Shown one piece after another: positions 16,104-25,974 of a stretch of 64,000 nucleotides of DNA. How positions within the stretch are numbered: position 1 is the first letter of the stretch; each line of letters opens with the position of its first letter. The position numbers were made by a program, and so were the translations under genes. Origin of the DNA: Ruminococcaceae bacterium UBA7080 (GTDB taxonomy: Bacteria; Bacillota; Clostridia; Oscillospirales; Acutalibacteraceae); the NCBI GenBank assembly GCA_002493595.1, contig DKZG01000016.1, positions 1 to 64,000 of the forward strand, in the 5' to 3' direction. Below the pieces are notes generated by a model that did no database searches, was not told where the DNA came from, and worked only from the letters and a program-made list of their open reading frames with translations.

Positions 16104-16757
16104 TTATAATTCTCTGAGCTCATCTACTTTTTTCAGCAAAATATATCCCCGTTTCAGCTCCACTAAACCATCAGCCGAAAAACGTTTAAGCATCCTTGCA
16201 ACTACCTCTCTTGCTGAATTTATATGCTGCGCAATTTGCTCCTGTGTCATATATATTTCAGTCTTGCCGGTTTTATCATATTCATCCACTAAAAATGAGG
16301 CCAGACGCTGATCCAATTTAAAAAATAAAATTTGCTGCATTGTCCACATAACGGTTGAAAAGCGCTTGGTCATAAGCTCATATGTAAAGCATTTTACATA
16401 TATATTCTGCTGCATAATCCGCTGAAAGGCAGAGCTTCCTATGACCAAAACTTCACAATCCTGCTGTGCTGTCATATGCGTATCAAAGCTGATTTGACTG
16501 ATTACACAGGATGCCGAAAGCACACATTGCTCATCCCGGTTTATTTTGAACAATGTAATTTCTCTGCCTTCTTCTGAAATGACGCTGACACGAATGCTAC
16601 CCTTTAAAACATAAATCATCCCGAGACACGAGCTTTCACTGCTGTGAATCATGCTGCCCTTCTCGTATTTTCGTATTGAAGCATTATTTATCAAAAATTC
16701 TTTTTCACTTTTATCCAAATCATTCCAGAAAGAAAGCTGAGACAGATATTTAATCAT
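16104..16757 (-). CDS. Crp/Fnr-family transcriptional regulator
   Basis: The protein has 217 residues. A cyclic-nucleotide-binding-like beta-barrel (about 10-125) is joined by a long helix (about 130-150) to a winged helix containing MTQEQIAQHINSAREVVARM. The N-terminal cysteine cluster of true Fnr is absent. Cys residues at about 44, 78 and 83 could sense redox or heme, but this is a guess. I chose the ATG at 16757, preceded by AGGGTGAT, over the GTG at 16769 lying inside that site. It is first in an operon with the FTR-like and thioredoxin genes and is divergent from the GH13 gene. Confidence 0.9.
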   Translation of the reverse strand: MIKYLSQLSFWNDLDKSEKEFLINNASIRKYEKGSMIHSSESSCLGMIYVLKGSIRVSVISEEGREITLFKINRDEQCVLSASCVISQISFDTHMTAQQDCEVLVIGSSAFQRIMQQNIYVKCFTYELMTKRFSTVMWTMQQILFFKLDQRLASFLVDEYDKTGKTEIYMTQEQIAQHINSAREVVARMLKRFSADGLVELKRGYILLKKVDELREL

Positions 16758-16876
16758 ACTTCTTATCACCCTTTATTTTATAAAATCAACTTTTGTATTT
16801 TCATTATACTGCATTAAGAAAAAAAATAAAAGTGACTACATCACACTGCATAACATTCATTTTTAAGTAATTGTTT

Positions 16877-16905
16877 TTGACATTACAAATCGGGAATATT
16901 ATAAT
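16877..16905 (+). promoter_or_regulatory. Consensus promoter of the GH13 gene
   Basis: TTGACA (16877-16882), a 17-base spacer and TATAAT (16900-16905). The start codon follows 39 bases later, behind AAGGAGAG. Confidence 0.85.
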
Positions 16906-16943
16906 TAAATCAAAAACGCAAGTTTTATTTTAAGGAGAGCAAA

Positions 16944-18608
16944 ATGAAAACACGTTGGTACAAGGATGCTGTTGTATATCAAATCTACCCAAGAAGCTTT
17001 ATGGATTCAAACGCTGACGGAATCGGAGACTTGAACGGTATCACACAGAAAGCAGATTATATTAATGCACTCGGAGTAGATGCGGTTTGGCTTTCGCCCT
17101 GCTATAAATCACCCAACGATGATAATGGCTATGATATAAGTGATTACCGCGATATTATGGACGAATTCGGCACACTTGAAGACTGGGAATGTATGCTGAA
17201 AGCATTTCACAGCCGAGGTATCAAAGTGATTATGGATTTGGTGGTAAATCATACATCCGATGAACATATATGGTTTAGCGAAAGCAGAAAAAGCAAGAGC
17301 AATCCATACAGAGATTACTATATTTGGAGAGACGGCAAAGGAACTGACGGCAAAACTCCGCCAAATAAATGGCGCGCCTGCTTCGGCGGTTCTGCCTGGG
17401 AATATGATGAGAACACAAAGCAGTTTTATCTTCACCTATTCAGCAAAAAGCAGCCTGATTTAAACTGGGAAAATCCAAAGGTACGAAAAGAGGTTGCCGA
17501 AATCTGCAACTTTTGGCTAAAAAAAGGAGTAGATGGGTTCAGATGCGATGTTATAACATATATTTCTAAACCGAACGATTTAATGCGCGCTTCACAGAAT
17601 GATGTGGTGGTAGGACCACACTGGAAAGAATATATTCAAGAACTTTCTGAAAATGCACTGAATAATTTTGATACAATGATTGTAGGCGAAGCTGCAGGAA
17701 TTGATTTTAAACGTGCGGAAGATATTACCGGCGAGGGTAAAAATTTGCTTGATATGCTGTTTCATTTTGAGCATGTATGTGAATTGCCGGTATGCAGCTA
17801 TAATCAAAAATCAACAAACCTTAGGCGATTTAAAAGAACTCTGTTCAAATGGCAACAGCTGTCTGATAATTCCTGGGGAGCTATTTATTATGAAAATCAT
17901 GACCAAGCACGAAGTCTGCCAAGATTTGCACCTGCCGGAAAACACCGTGAAGCTGCTGCTAAAAGTCTGGCTCTGTCACTTCTGTTTCAAAAGGGAACTC
18001 CATTCATATATCAGGGACAGGAAATCGGTATGACAAACTGCTCTTTTAACAGAAGTGATTATCGTGATATTCAATCTGTTAACAGAATATCCGACGCGTT
18101 AAAGCTGCCCTTCGGCAAAATTGCTGCACATTTTACAGAGAAACATTTAAAGCATTACGCCAGAGACCATGCGAGAACACCGATGCAGTGGAGTGCACAA
18201 AAAAATGCAGGATTCACTGCAGGAACACCTTGGATGAAAGTTAATGAAAACTATAAAGAGATTAATGTTCAATTGCAGGAGAACGATCCGAATTCTGTTT
18301 TATCCTTTTATAAAACAGCAATTTCACTTCGAAAAAAATACAGTGATTTGGTAAGAGAAGGAAGCTTTATCCCTATCGATAAATATAATAAAAACGTATT
18401 TGCCTTTGCACGGCGTTTTAACGGTAAACAGCTTATAGCTATATGTAATCTCTCCCCCAAAAAAGTAAAATTTCATCTTCCAAGTGAATTTTTCAAATGC
18501 AGCACACCCTCTGTATTGAGCAATACCAAAAACAGTGTCCTGCTTTCAAAAAATATGAATCTTGCACCCTGTGCCTGTGCATTATGGGAAACGGATTATA
18601 CTGACTAA
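16944..18608 (+). CDS. GH13 oligo-1,6-glucosidase / alpha-glucosidase
   Basis: A 554-residue enzyme of the oligo-1,6-glucosidase type (probably GH13 subfamily 31). It begins WYKDAVVYQIYPRSF, a typical start of the barrel. The nucleophile is Asp202 in GFRCDV, the acid/base Glu249 in IVGEAAG, and the transition-state stabiliser Asp320 in ENHDQAR. It removes alpha-1,6- or alpha-1,4-linked glucose from short imported oligosaccharides. It has no signal peptide. It stands as a single-gene unit with its own promoter and terminator. Confidence 0.95.
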   Translation: MKTRWYKDAVVYQIYPRSFMDSNADGIGDLNGITQKADYINALGVDAVWLSPCYKSPNDDNGYDISDYRDIMDEFGTLEDWECMLKAFHSRGIKVIMDLVVNHTSDEHIWFSESRKSKSNPYRDYYIWRDGKGTDGKTPPNKWRACFGGSAWEYDENTKQFYLHLFSKKQPDLNWENPKVRKEVAEICNFWLKKGVDGFRCDVITYISKPNDLMRASQNDVVVGPHWKEYIQELSENALNNFDTMIVGEAAGIDFKRAEDITGEGKNLLDMLFHFEHVCELPVCSYNQKSTNLRRFKRTLFKWQQLSDNSWGAIYYENHDQARSLPRFAPAGKHREAAAKSLALSLLFQKGTPFIYQGQEIGMTNCSFNRSDYRDIQSVNRISDALKLPFGKIAAHFTEKHLKHYARDHARTPMQWSAQKNAGFTAGTPWMKVNENYKEINVQLQENDPNSVLSFYKTAISLRKKYSDLVREGSFIPIDKYNKNVFAFARRFNGKQLIAICNLSPKKVKFHLPSEFFKCSTPSVLSNTKNSVLLSKNMNLAPCACALWETDYTD

Positions 18609-18650
18609 AGCACAGTCCCTTAGCTGAAATGCAAAGGGACTGCTTTATAT
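18607..18650 (+). terminator. Terminator after the GH13 gene
   Basis: AGCACAGTCCCTT pairs with AAGGGACTGCT (one bulged pair) across about 12 bases, followed by TTATAT. Confidence 0.7.
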
Positions 18651-18692
18651 AACCGTCCTTGGCTGAAAAAATATATATAACAACAAATATTT

Positions 18693-18728
18693 CTGATTTT
18701 CGTATCATTTATACTGTATTTTGAATTT
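18693..18728 (+). promoter_or_regulatory. 36-base block shared with the GH89/GH16 operon (candidate activator site)
   Basis: Positions 18693-18728 match 51705-51740 at 29 of 36 bases. The last 19 bases, TATACTGTATTTTGAATTT, are identical. The block ends 57 bases before the start codon here and 61 bases there. TTGAAT inside it could serve as -35, with TAATAT 17 bases further on. Confidence 0.6.
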
Positions 18729-18784
18729 CATAAACCCCGAATATAATATATAATAAATATAACACAGATTTAGGAGATGTATTT

Positions 18785-19792
18785 ATGAAAAAGAAATCGG
18801 CATTATTTATGGCAATCCTTGTCATAATTTGTTCAATATGTTTTACATCCTGTTCTTCTTCAAAAACTGAAAAACGAAATGAGAAAACATATGCTCAGGA
18901 AATAGATGAAATCGGCATTTTTGATAACAGCGTAGACAAAGCTATGCCGCAGACAGTTATACATAAACTGATAACAGAACATTTTGACTCCCCCCTTTCG
19001 AACGGAAAAACAGTAAAAAAAGCTATTTTCATCGGCTATGACGGATTCAGAGCCGATGCCCTTGAAAACATAAAAAACGATAAAGAAAGTGCTGTTATGT
19101 ATATAAAAAATCAAGGCGGTCTTTATCACACCTTCTCAGGCGGGATTGAAGGAAAAAATGAGCAGGCAACATCAACCGCTCCAAGCTGGATGGCTATGCT
19201 TACCGGAGGCTGGGGTGCCTACAATGGTATTACCGACAACAGTCAGATGAAGAACAGCAGTGCCGAAACCTTTTTGACATCCATTGCAAAAAAAGGTCAC
19301 ACAGCATCTTTTACTACCTCCTGGCGTGAGCACACACAGCTTAGCTATCGACCTGACATTGCAGATGCAATAAAAAATAATTTAGCCGTTGAATACACAC
19401 ACCAGATTGACGATACAGCCACATACTATCAAATACTCAAATACGTTTCTAAACCGGAAGGCTGCAAAAAGACAACAGCACAGGATCCGGATGTTATTTT
19501 CTTTACTCTTGAATATGCAGACCATGCCGGTCATGATACGGGCTTTGGAAATCAAAATGAAAACTATATAAAGGCATGCAAGGATAATGAAACTTACGGC
19601 TATGATATTATAAAGACGATTGAACAGCGTTCCACCTATAATCAGGAGGATTGGCTGATCATTATATCTACCGATCACGGCGGTACAAACACATCACACG
19701 GCGGACAGAGTCCGTTTGAAAGACATACCTGGCTCAGTATTAATAAGCCAATTGACATTACAGATGACTATTTAAATTACGCCATTAAATAA
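18785..19792 (+). CDS. Lipoprotein phosphodiesterase of the alkaline-phosphatase superfamily
   Basis: A 335-residue protein with a lipoprotein signal (hydrophobic core, then CFTSC at residues 19-23). The mature part has the fold signatures of type I phosphodiesterase/nucleotide pyrophosphatases. They are a metal-binding Asp in FIGYDGFRADAL, a candidate nucleophile Thr/Ser in QATSTAPSWMAMLTGG, the D-x3-H set in ADHAGHDTG, and the Asp-His pair in STDHGG. It would act outside the membrane on a phosphodiester or phosphomonoester, perhaps on a glycan or nucleotide. AGGAG precedes the ATG. It is followed by a GPH-type transporter and a lipoprotein in one operon. A cytoplasmic paralogue lies at 40.9 kb. 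Confidence 0.85.
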   Translation: MKKKSALFMAILVIICSICFTSCSSSKTEKRNEKTYAQEIDEIGIFDNSVDKAMPQTVIHKLITEHFDSPLSNGKTVKKAIFIGYDGFRADALENIKNDKESAVMYIKNQGGLYHTFSGGIEGKNEQATSTAPSWMAMLTGGWGAYNGITDNSQMKNSSAETFLTSIAKKGHTASFTTSWREHTQLSYRPDIADAIKNNLAVEYTHQIDDTATYYQILKYVSKPEGCKKTTAQDPDVIFFTLEYADHAGHDTGFGNQNENYIKACKDNETYGYDIIKTIEQRSTYNQEDWLIIISTDHGGTNTSHGGQSPFERHTWLSINKPIDITDDYLNYAIK

Positions 19793-19851
19793 TAAGATAA
19801 ATACGAGCTTGTCCGACTTAAGTCTGCAGAACAGACAGGGAGAAAATTGCT

Positions 19852-22038
19852 ATGAATATAAAAAATATTGTAACGGGTGTATATAAAGACCTTACCGGTC
19901 ATTGGAAACATCCTGCCCCCGGTAACTTTGTATCGTATAAAGAAATTGTCAATCTCGGCTTAGGCGGAATGGGCAATAATTTTACAATGGTACTGGTAGG
20001 ATATATGGGCCTTAATGCAGGTAATACCCTTCTTGGTTCCACAATCGGTATTCGCCCGCTGCATCTTCAATATATGCTTACTGTTCAGACTGTACTGAAT
20101 GTTTTATTCTTCTTTATACGAGCACATATTGTTGACAACACACGCACAAAATGGGGACGCTTTAGGCCCTATATTGCATTTATGGGAATTCCCCTTGCAA
20201 TCATGTCGGTAATATTTGTTTTTCTCCCGTTTCAGACAATGGCATACAATGACAAACTGATATGTGTATTTGTTTTTGCAATCACGATCAGTATGATACA
20301 GCCATTGTTTACAGACACGTATTCCGAACTGCAAACCGTTATTACCCCTAACAGTGAGGAAAGAGCCAAAGTAATATCAATTAATTCCATCATTTTCAGT
20401 GCAGCACCCACAATAACAGGTCTATTCGTTCCGATTTTATCAAATTTAACAGGCGGATATACAAATATCAATACATACCGTTATGTGCTTGCTCCTGTAA
20501 CAGTTCTTGGTCTTGCACTCAATTTCTTTACGGCGTTCGGCTGTAAAGAAAGGGTCGTTACCTCTTCATCATATGTACAAAAGGTTGGTATCATCGAGGG
20601 TACATTTATGATACTAAAAAACAAGCATTGGTGGATTAGGCAGATTGCCGGTCTTATTGGGTTTCTTGAAAGTGCAACAGGTGTATTCTTCGGATGGATA
20701 TACATCTACAGTGTTCAGGATATGACTGCATACGGCATACTGAACACGGTTATGGGTACAGCAAGCGGCATTGCCATGGCAATTACTCCGTTTCTTTTAA
20801 AAACACTCGGCAATAAAAAGCTTCTTATTTATCACAATTTGCTTAATATCATATTCCTTATTATTTTGATGTTCACCTTTAAAATCCCTATAATTATGTT
20901 CATAATTATGTATATGAACAATCTTGTAAATGCGCTGAGCATCGTATATAATCAGGTAATGCATTCAGAAGTTAAAGATTATCAGCAGTACATCTGCGGT
21001 TACAGAATGGATTTCGTATTTGGTCTTGCAGGTATGGTAACCATGCCGATTACGCTTGCAACGGGCTATGTAATTCCATATGTTTATGAATGCTTCGGCT
21101 TAACAACAAATTATGATATTCTATATGACCCAAATGTCAGAAACACCTTATTTATGGTGCTGTGTATTCTTGCAATTATTGGTGCTGTTCTTAACCTTAT
21201 TCCGTTTTGCTTCTACAGCATGTCAAAGGAAAAACATCAAAACATCATACGTGTACTCAGATACAGGGCATTATTTGATGATTACGAAACCGGAAGCTTT
21301 AACGCAGATATTATTAAGAACGGTGTTGAAGCAGTAAACAGCGGCCTTGAGCTGAGCAGTTCACCGACTCCGGATTTAAAAGCACTGAAAAGCAACATTA
21401 AATATGCACCAAAAGGAGCTGCTAAGGAGGAAGCACGCAAAGTTTATGCCAAGGCAAAACGCTTTGCTGCCGAGCAGGCAGAAGTGGGTATATTTATGGA
21501 GGAATACAACAAATTCGATACCCCGTTATGGCAGGATAAAGTCAAAAATGCAAAAAGACTGATTGCAAAAGATGTGAACACCTTATCTGAACTGGATGCA
21601 TCCATAATTAATGAAGCCAAACATCTGCCAAAAGGTACAAAGGATGAACGTGTTTTGCGCAAATACTACATTGTGCAGGCAAAATCCATTTTGAAAACAG
21701 GCAGCTTGATTAAGAGAAACTATCCAAACGGCATTATAAAGCCTGATGAGGATGAACTCCACGCAGCATATGCGATGCCGGAGCGCACATCGGAAGAAAA
21801 CAGAATTAAAAAAGCTGCGATAAAAAGAATTGAATCACAGTTTAATCTTTACTATAAGACTATCGCTCCTTATGCGGCTGCACAAAAGCTCGTTCACAGC
21901 TATGAAAACAAAGAGAATGTTATGATTTGGGCTAAAGCACATTATGATGAAGCATGCGAAATCATTCATTCCCGTGAAAACGAAAAGAGCGACGAAAAAA
22001 CTGAAAAAAGGCATTTGGCAGAAAGGAGAAATAAATAA
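19852..22038 (+). CDS. GPH-family (MFS) sugar:cation symporter with a long C-terminal extension
   Basis: A 728-residue protein. Residues about 25-465 give twelve hydrophobic segments with the family loop NTRTKWGRFRPYI after the second pair, typical of glycoside-pentoside-hexuronide symporters. About 260 further residues (after about 470) are charged, helical and probably cytoplasmic, which is far longer than the usual family length of about 450-500. This transporter is a good candidate for importing oligosaccharides released from host glycans. It lies 59 bases after the phosphodiesterase gene and overlaps the next lipoprotein start by one base (TAATG). Confidence 0.87.
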   Translation: MNIKNIVTGVYKDLTGHWKHPAPGNFVSYKEIVNLGLGGMGNNFTMVLVGYMGLNAGNTLLGSTIGIRPLHLQYMLTVQTVLNVLFFFIRAHIVDNTRTKWGRFRPYIAFMGIPLAIMSVIFVFLPFQTMAYNDKLICVFVFAITISMIQPLFTDTYSELQTVITPNSEERAKVISINSIIFSAAPTITGLFVPILSNLTGGYTNINTYRYVLAPVTVLGLALNFFTAFGCKERVVTSSSYVQKVGIIEGTFMILKNKHWWIRQIAGLIGFLESATGVFFGWIYIYSVQDMTAYGILNTVMGTASGIAMAITPFLLKTLGNKKLLIYHNLLNIIFLIILMFTFKIPIIMFIIMYMNNLVNALSIVYNQVMHSEVKDYQQYICGYRMDFVFGLAGMVTMPITLATGYVIPYVYECFGLTTNYDILYDPNVRNTLFMVLCILAIIGAVLNLIPFCFYSMSKEKHQNIIRVLRYRALFDDYETGSFNADIIKNGVEAVNSGLELSSSPTPDLKALKSNIKYAPKGAAKEEARKVYAKAKRFAAEQAEVGIFMEEYNKFDTPLWQDKVKNAKRLIAKDVNTLSELDASIINEAKHLPKGTKDERVLRKYYIVQAKSILKTGSLIKRNYPNGIIKPDEDELHAAYAMPERTSEENRIKKAAIKRIESQFNLYYKTIAPYAAAQKLVHSYENKENVMIWAKAHYDEACEIIHSRENEKSDEKTEKRHLAERRNK

Positions 22039-22868
22039 TGAAGCATAAATTTTTTATTAAATCCCTTTGCCTTATATGTACACTTATGCTGATTACGGCA
22101 ACCGCTGGATGCTCTTTGAATTCTTATTCTGTAGACGAGCTTAAAGCGCTATATCCCAAAGCATTTGAAAATTCCCTGAGCGAAGAGCTTTATTACTGGA
22201 AAGAAACAGTTAATACAACTGAACAAAATTCGTGGAAAACCTGTAACGTATTCGCCGAAACAGATAAAAACTATACTGTTCTTCGTGATAAAGACGGCAA
22301 TATTTCCAATATGAAAATTGATGTATTTGAAGAATACAATAAAAAAAGCACATACAAATCTCTGTGCGGAAAATCAGTCAGCAGCAGCGGTGAAGAAAAA
22401 TCTTTTCTGTTTGAAAATGAATATGATAACAACGGTAATGCAGTTCATTTTCGTAAAAGCGAAATGACCCCTCAGTCTTATATAAAAAGCGAAGCTTTTA
22501 AAAACAAATATTCTCTACACACAATGCTTGGAGAATTAAAGCACCTGTCCGTTGATGATATGATTTTTGACATTGACAACAGCCTGCTTGAACATAAGGG
22601 CAAGGTTGTAAAATTCTCGTTTTCCGTAAAAGATGAATATATCAAAACATACAAAGAAAAGTTTGGCCAAGCATCCATCTTTGAAAATTCGAAATACGCC
22701 ACGATTGAATTTGCTTACGACAGATTCGCATCCATCATAATATACGCTGAGGAAAAATTAGGAGGAAGCATTACAGCTGACAAGGAAATATATAAGCTTG
22801 AAGTTGTTTATTTCGGACCTGTGGTGAATATTCCGGCTTACGACAGTGATACCTGGAAAGATGCATAA
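22038..22868 (+). CDS. Lipoprotein of unknown function
   Basis: A 276-residue protein with a signal peptide and lipobox TAGC at about residues 22-25. The rest is a soluble, beta-rich, Lys- and Glu-rich domain with no motif that I recognise. It shares a TAATG stop-start with the transporter gene, so it is translated with it and is likely part of the same uptake system, possibly a surface accessory. It could also be an unrelated envelope protein. Confidence 0.75.
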   Translation: MKHKFFIKSLCLICTLMLITATAGCSLNSYSVDELKALYPKAFENSLSEELYYWKETVNTTEQNSWKTCNVFAETDKNYTVLRDKDGNISNMKIDVFEEYNKKSTYKSLCGKSVSSSGEEKSFLFENEYDNNGNAVHFRKSEMTPQSYIKSEAFKNKYSLHTMLGELKHLSVDDMIFDIDNSLLEHKGKVVKFSFSVKDEYIKTYKEKFGQASIFENSKYATIEFAYDRFASIIIYAEEKLGGSITADKEIYKLEVVYFGPVVNIPAYDSDTWKDA

Positions 22869-22904
22869 AACCAAAAGCCTTATAGATAAAGTCAAAACCA
22901 CATA

Positions 22905-22932
22905 AAAAAGCAGCCTGATCAGGCTGCTTTTT
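22905..22932. terminator. Bidirectional terminator between the lipoprotein and TIR-protein genes
   Basis: AAAAAGCAGCCTGA directly followed by its complement TCAGGCTGCTTTTT. It is a perfect 28-base palindrome with A and T runs on both sides. Confidence 0.85.
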
Positions 22933-22958
22933 GCATACAAATTATATCAATCTTACAA

Positions 22959-25898
22959 TTATTTTACATTAAGAATATCCTCAAAATCTGTATTATTTTC
23001 TATTAATCTTGCAAAGATTTGATAACCCAGCTCTGTCATTAAATCATTTTTCTTATCCATCCAAAATGTAACATCGCTTTTTTCAAACTTATCCGGCGTT
23101 TTGTTATAGTATTCACAAAATGTGTAAACTGTTTGAATTAGATTAATATCTCTTGCCGTTCTCGCATTAATATTTATTCCATTATAATATCCTGTCCATA
23201 TATTATAATAATAAGTTAAATTTGATATATCCGGATATGTGCCCTTTAGAAACAACTTTTTTAAAACGTTATTGCGTTTATCCATATCACTTTCCGACTT
23301 GCTGAATTCCGATACCTTGGTTCCTAATTCAGCAGATGCCATGTCATGCACCAAAAGCATATCCAGAATTTCTCTTTTTGAATATTCTTCAATACTCGAC
23401 TCCTCAGGTAAAAATAATGCAGCTAACAGCCAAGCACTGTAAATATGCTCCGATACACTTTCAGGATCAAAAATATTATGTTCCACCCACTGCTGCAATT
23501 TAATCTCTTTCAATGCACGGTATTTATTATAAACCATTGGACCGATATCAAAATCCTTCACATTCAAATATTCCTGAAAATCCTCTCTAATGCTTTTAAG
23601 ATAGTATTTTATCTTACCGGAAGAAACATACTGGGGCTTTTTTTGATAGGTATCAATATAATAAATTGCCTGCTTAACATACGGAAGCACAATAAATCTC
23701 AGCCTGATTGTCTGATTTTGCATTCTCGCCTGCAAAAGTGTAAGCATTGTTATCAAATCATATTCAACAAAAGAGCCTGAATTCTTAAATAAGGAAGTCT
23801 CTATCTTACCATTAAGAATTTGTATGGCCTGTTCACCAATAGAGAAATCAGTATCCAGATAATATTCATCATATGCTGCTATCTGATAACTGTCTCCGTA
23901 ATATTCAATAGTCGCACCCCTATTGATCAAATTGGCAATATCGTTAGCAATTATGATACACAAAAATTCATCTAAAATATTGGTTTGAGAATGAAGCAGC
24001 AAACCTACACAAACTGATCTGAACAAAAAATGATTATCCAAATTTTCTTTTTCTGATTTATTATTCGTTTTGATAATAGGCTTTAACCTATTGAATTCAC
24101 CCATCAGAAAAAGAACTGCATCATCAACCAAGCTGCTATATTTAACATGACCGAGCCAATACATAGCATTGCTTTTTTGTCTGATATCAAAATCATCATA
24201 ATTATCCTTTACAAAATCGAAAAGAGTTTTTTGCAATAAATAATTATCTTTCAAAAAATCAGCAACAAAATGATTGGCATTTGAGGTCAGCATTGTTTTA
24301 AAAAATGAATAATCATTTTCACTTTTATAATTTTTTATTCTATTTATAAAATAATATGCAATTAAAAATTCTAAATACGTATTATGTTTATGCGGTAATG
24401 ACCATTGTGTACCCTTATATTCGTTATTCAAATCAACAAAATCATTAAATATATAGTTAAATATTGAAATTGATGCAGAATTCAACTTTTCTTCAGCACC
24501 AAAAAGCTCATTTAAAGCAAGCTTTTCATACATATCTGTTAATTTTATATCTTTTAAATCGTATGACAATAGTAACTCTTTAGCAATTAATCTGATTAAA
24601 AATATGTCTATTGTGGAATATTTAAAGTTTTTTAATGTGTTATATATCTCCTGCGCTTTAATATCATAGTCATACATGGCTGTAATCGTATTTATAACTT
24701 TTATTACATCATCCTTATTGCCTATAGGAACGGACTTTGTAACAAATGAATATCCTTTTTTACTTCCGGTAATAGGAATAACTTTTTTTAACCTGGAATT
24801 GTTTTTTATTAAACCGGTGTCTATAGCTACCAGCCTATTAAAATTTCCGAGTGGGGATAATATTTCGCTGAGAATATTTTCAGGTGATACCGTTGATACT
24901 CGATGCTCTCTGATAGCATCAATAATAATAATCGGCCTTGTCTGTGCATTATGATTTAAATAATTAAAATATTCTTCCAAATCCCTGCTGATATAGCTTT
25001 TCATTTGATTATAAATATCCGATGTATTATACAATGCTTTTTCATAATAGCTTGACGATATATAAAACGGTAAACAATCACTTTTTCCCAACTCATAATT
25101 CTTTAACATTTTAATAAAAACAAGCTGTAAAATCATATTTTTTGCACTTCCGGGCAAACCCTGAACCTGCACACTTTTGTTGCTGCCTTCTGACAATTCA
25201 TCAGCAATAACAGAAACCACATCAAGACTCTCATTCATAATTTTGCCGTTATAATATGAATTTACCGTAACATTAAAAAGACAGTCTGCCAAATTTGAAA
25301 AAGCGGAAAACTTTTCCGCAGTATCATTTTTTTCATACAAATTATAAGGATACTTTTTTGATTTTTCTATAATATGTTCAACAATCTCTTTACGGTTTAA
25401 AACAGCATTATCTTTATTTTCACTATATTGCTTAAATTCGTTTTCAACAGCCTTTTGAGATTCGAATTCATTTTTTACTAAATCAGTCCGTAAAACAGAA
25501 TCCGTCTTATCTTGCTTGTTTTTCAAGGCAGCAATTAATAAATGAAGAGCAGAATTCATATCCTTATAAGCATCAATCTGGTGCTTTCTTCCAAGAAAGT
25601 ATGTATATTCATCAGTAAATTTGATGTTCTCTAATTTAAACGGAATTATAACTTTTTTGCAGTTAAAAGCTATATCAACCTCATTACTGACATGGCCCGA
25701 CATGTTCGTATTTCCCGAAGCAAGCAAAAGAAAATAATCACAATTTCTTATTGCATTAACAATTTGAGTAGGATAATTTTCACCGCCTATAACATTTCTG
25801 GGTGCTATCCAGCACTCAAATCCATTTTCTTCTAAATATTCACATATTTTTGTTGCTGTTTCCATCTCTCTTGACGAATAACTTATAAATACTGACAT
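22959..25898 (-). CDS. TIR-NTPase-HD fusion protein (candidate anti-phage/conflict sensor-effector)
   Basis: A 979-residue protein. Residues 1-125 are a TIR domain: FISYSSRE strand, CWIAPRNVIGGENYP loop, and Glu73 in VSNEVDIAF at the usual NADase glutamate position. A linker follows. A P-loop-like GLPGSAKN (247-254) and a Walker-B-like IIIIDA (Asp327) begin a STAND-like NTPase region with a helical arm to about 780. Residues about 804-930 match a YfbR/HDDC2-type HD phosphohydrolase. Metal ligands are H818 (ESVSEH), H851-D852 and D917, with spacing close to that of YfbR. GAGAGG precedes the ATG. It is encoded downstream of a SLATT membrane protein, is very AT-rich, and was probably acquired. 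Confidence 0.85.
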   Translation of the reverse strand: MSVFISYSSREMETATKICEYLEENGFECWIAPRNVIGGENYPTQIVNAIRNCDYFLLLASGNTNMSGHVSNEVDIAFNCKKVIIPFKLENIKFTDEYTYFLGRKHQIDAYKDMNSALHLLIAALKNKQDKTDSVLRTDLVKNEFESQKAVENEFKQYSENKDNAVLNRKEIVEHIIEKSKKYPYNLYEKNDTAEKFSAFSNLADCLFNVTVNSYYNGKIMNESLDVVSVIADELSEGSNKSVQVQGLPGSAKNMILQLVFIKMLKNYELGKSDCLPFYISSSYYEKALYNTSDIYNQMKSYISRDLEEYFNYLNHNAQTRPIIIIDAIREHRVSTVSPENILSEILSPLGNFNRLVAIDTGLIKNNSRLKKVIPITGSKKGYSFVTKSVPIGNKDDVIKVINTITAMYDYDIKAQEIYNTLKNFKYSTIDIFLIRLIAKELLLSYDLKDIKLTDMYEKLALNELFGAEEKLNSASISIFNYIFNDFVDLNNEYKGTQWSLPHKHNTYLEFLIAYYFINRIKNYKSENDYSFFKTMLTSNANHFVADFLKDNYLLQKTLFDFVKDNYDDFDIRQKSNAMYWLGHVKYSSLVDDAVLFLMGEFNRLKPIIKTNNKSEKENLDNHFLFRSVCVGLLLHSQTNILDEFLCIIIANDIANLINRGATIEYYGDSYQIAAYDEYYLDTDFSIGEQAIQILNGKIETSLFKNSGSFVEYDLITMLTLLQARMQNQTIRLRFIVLPYVKQAIYYIDTYQKKPQYVSSGKIKYYLKSIREDFQEYLNVKDFDIGPMVYNKYRALKEIKLQQWVEHNIFDPESVSEHIYSAWLLAALFLPEESSIEEYSKREILDMLLVHDMASAELGTKVSEFSKSESDMDKRNNVLKKLFLKGTYPDISNLTYYYNIWTGYYNGININARTARDINLIQTVYTFCEYYNKTPDKFEKSDVTFWMDKKNDLMTELGYQIFARLIENNTDFEDILNVK

Positions 25899-25974
25899 AC
25901 GATTTACTTTCCTCTCCGGTTCATTATATATAAAAAATGATAAACATAAAAATTCGATTTATCGGCTGAAGTGC

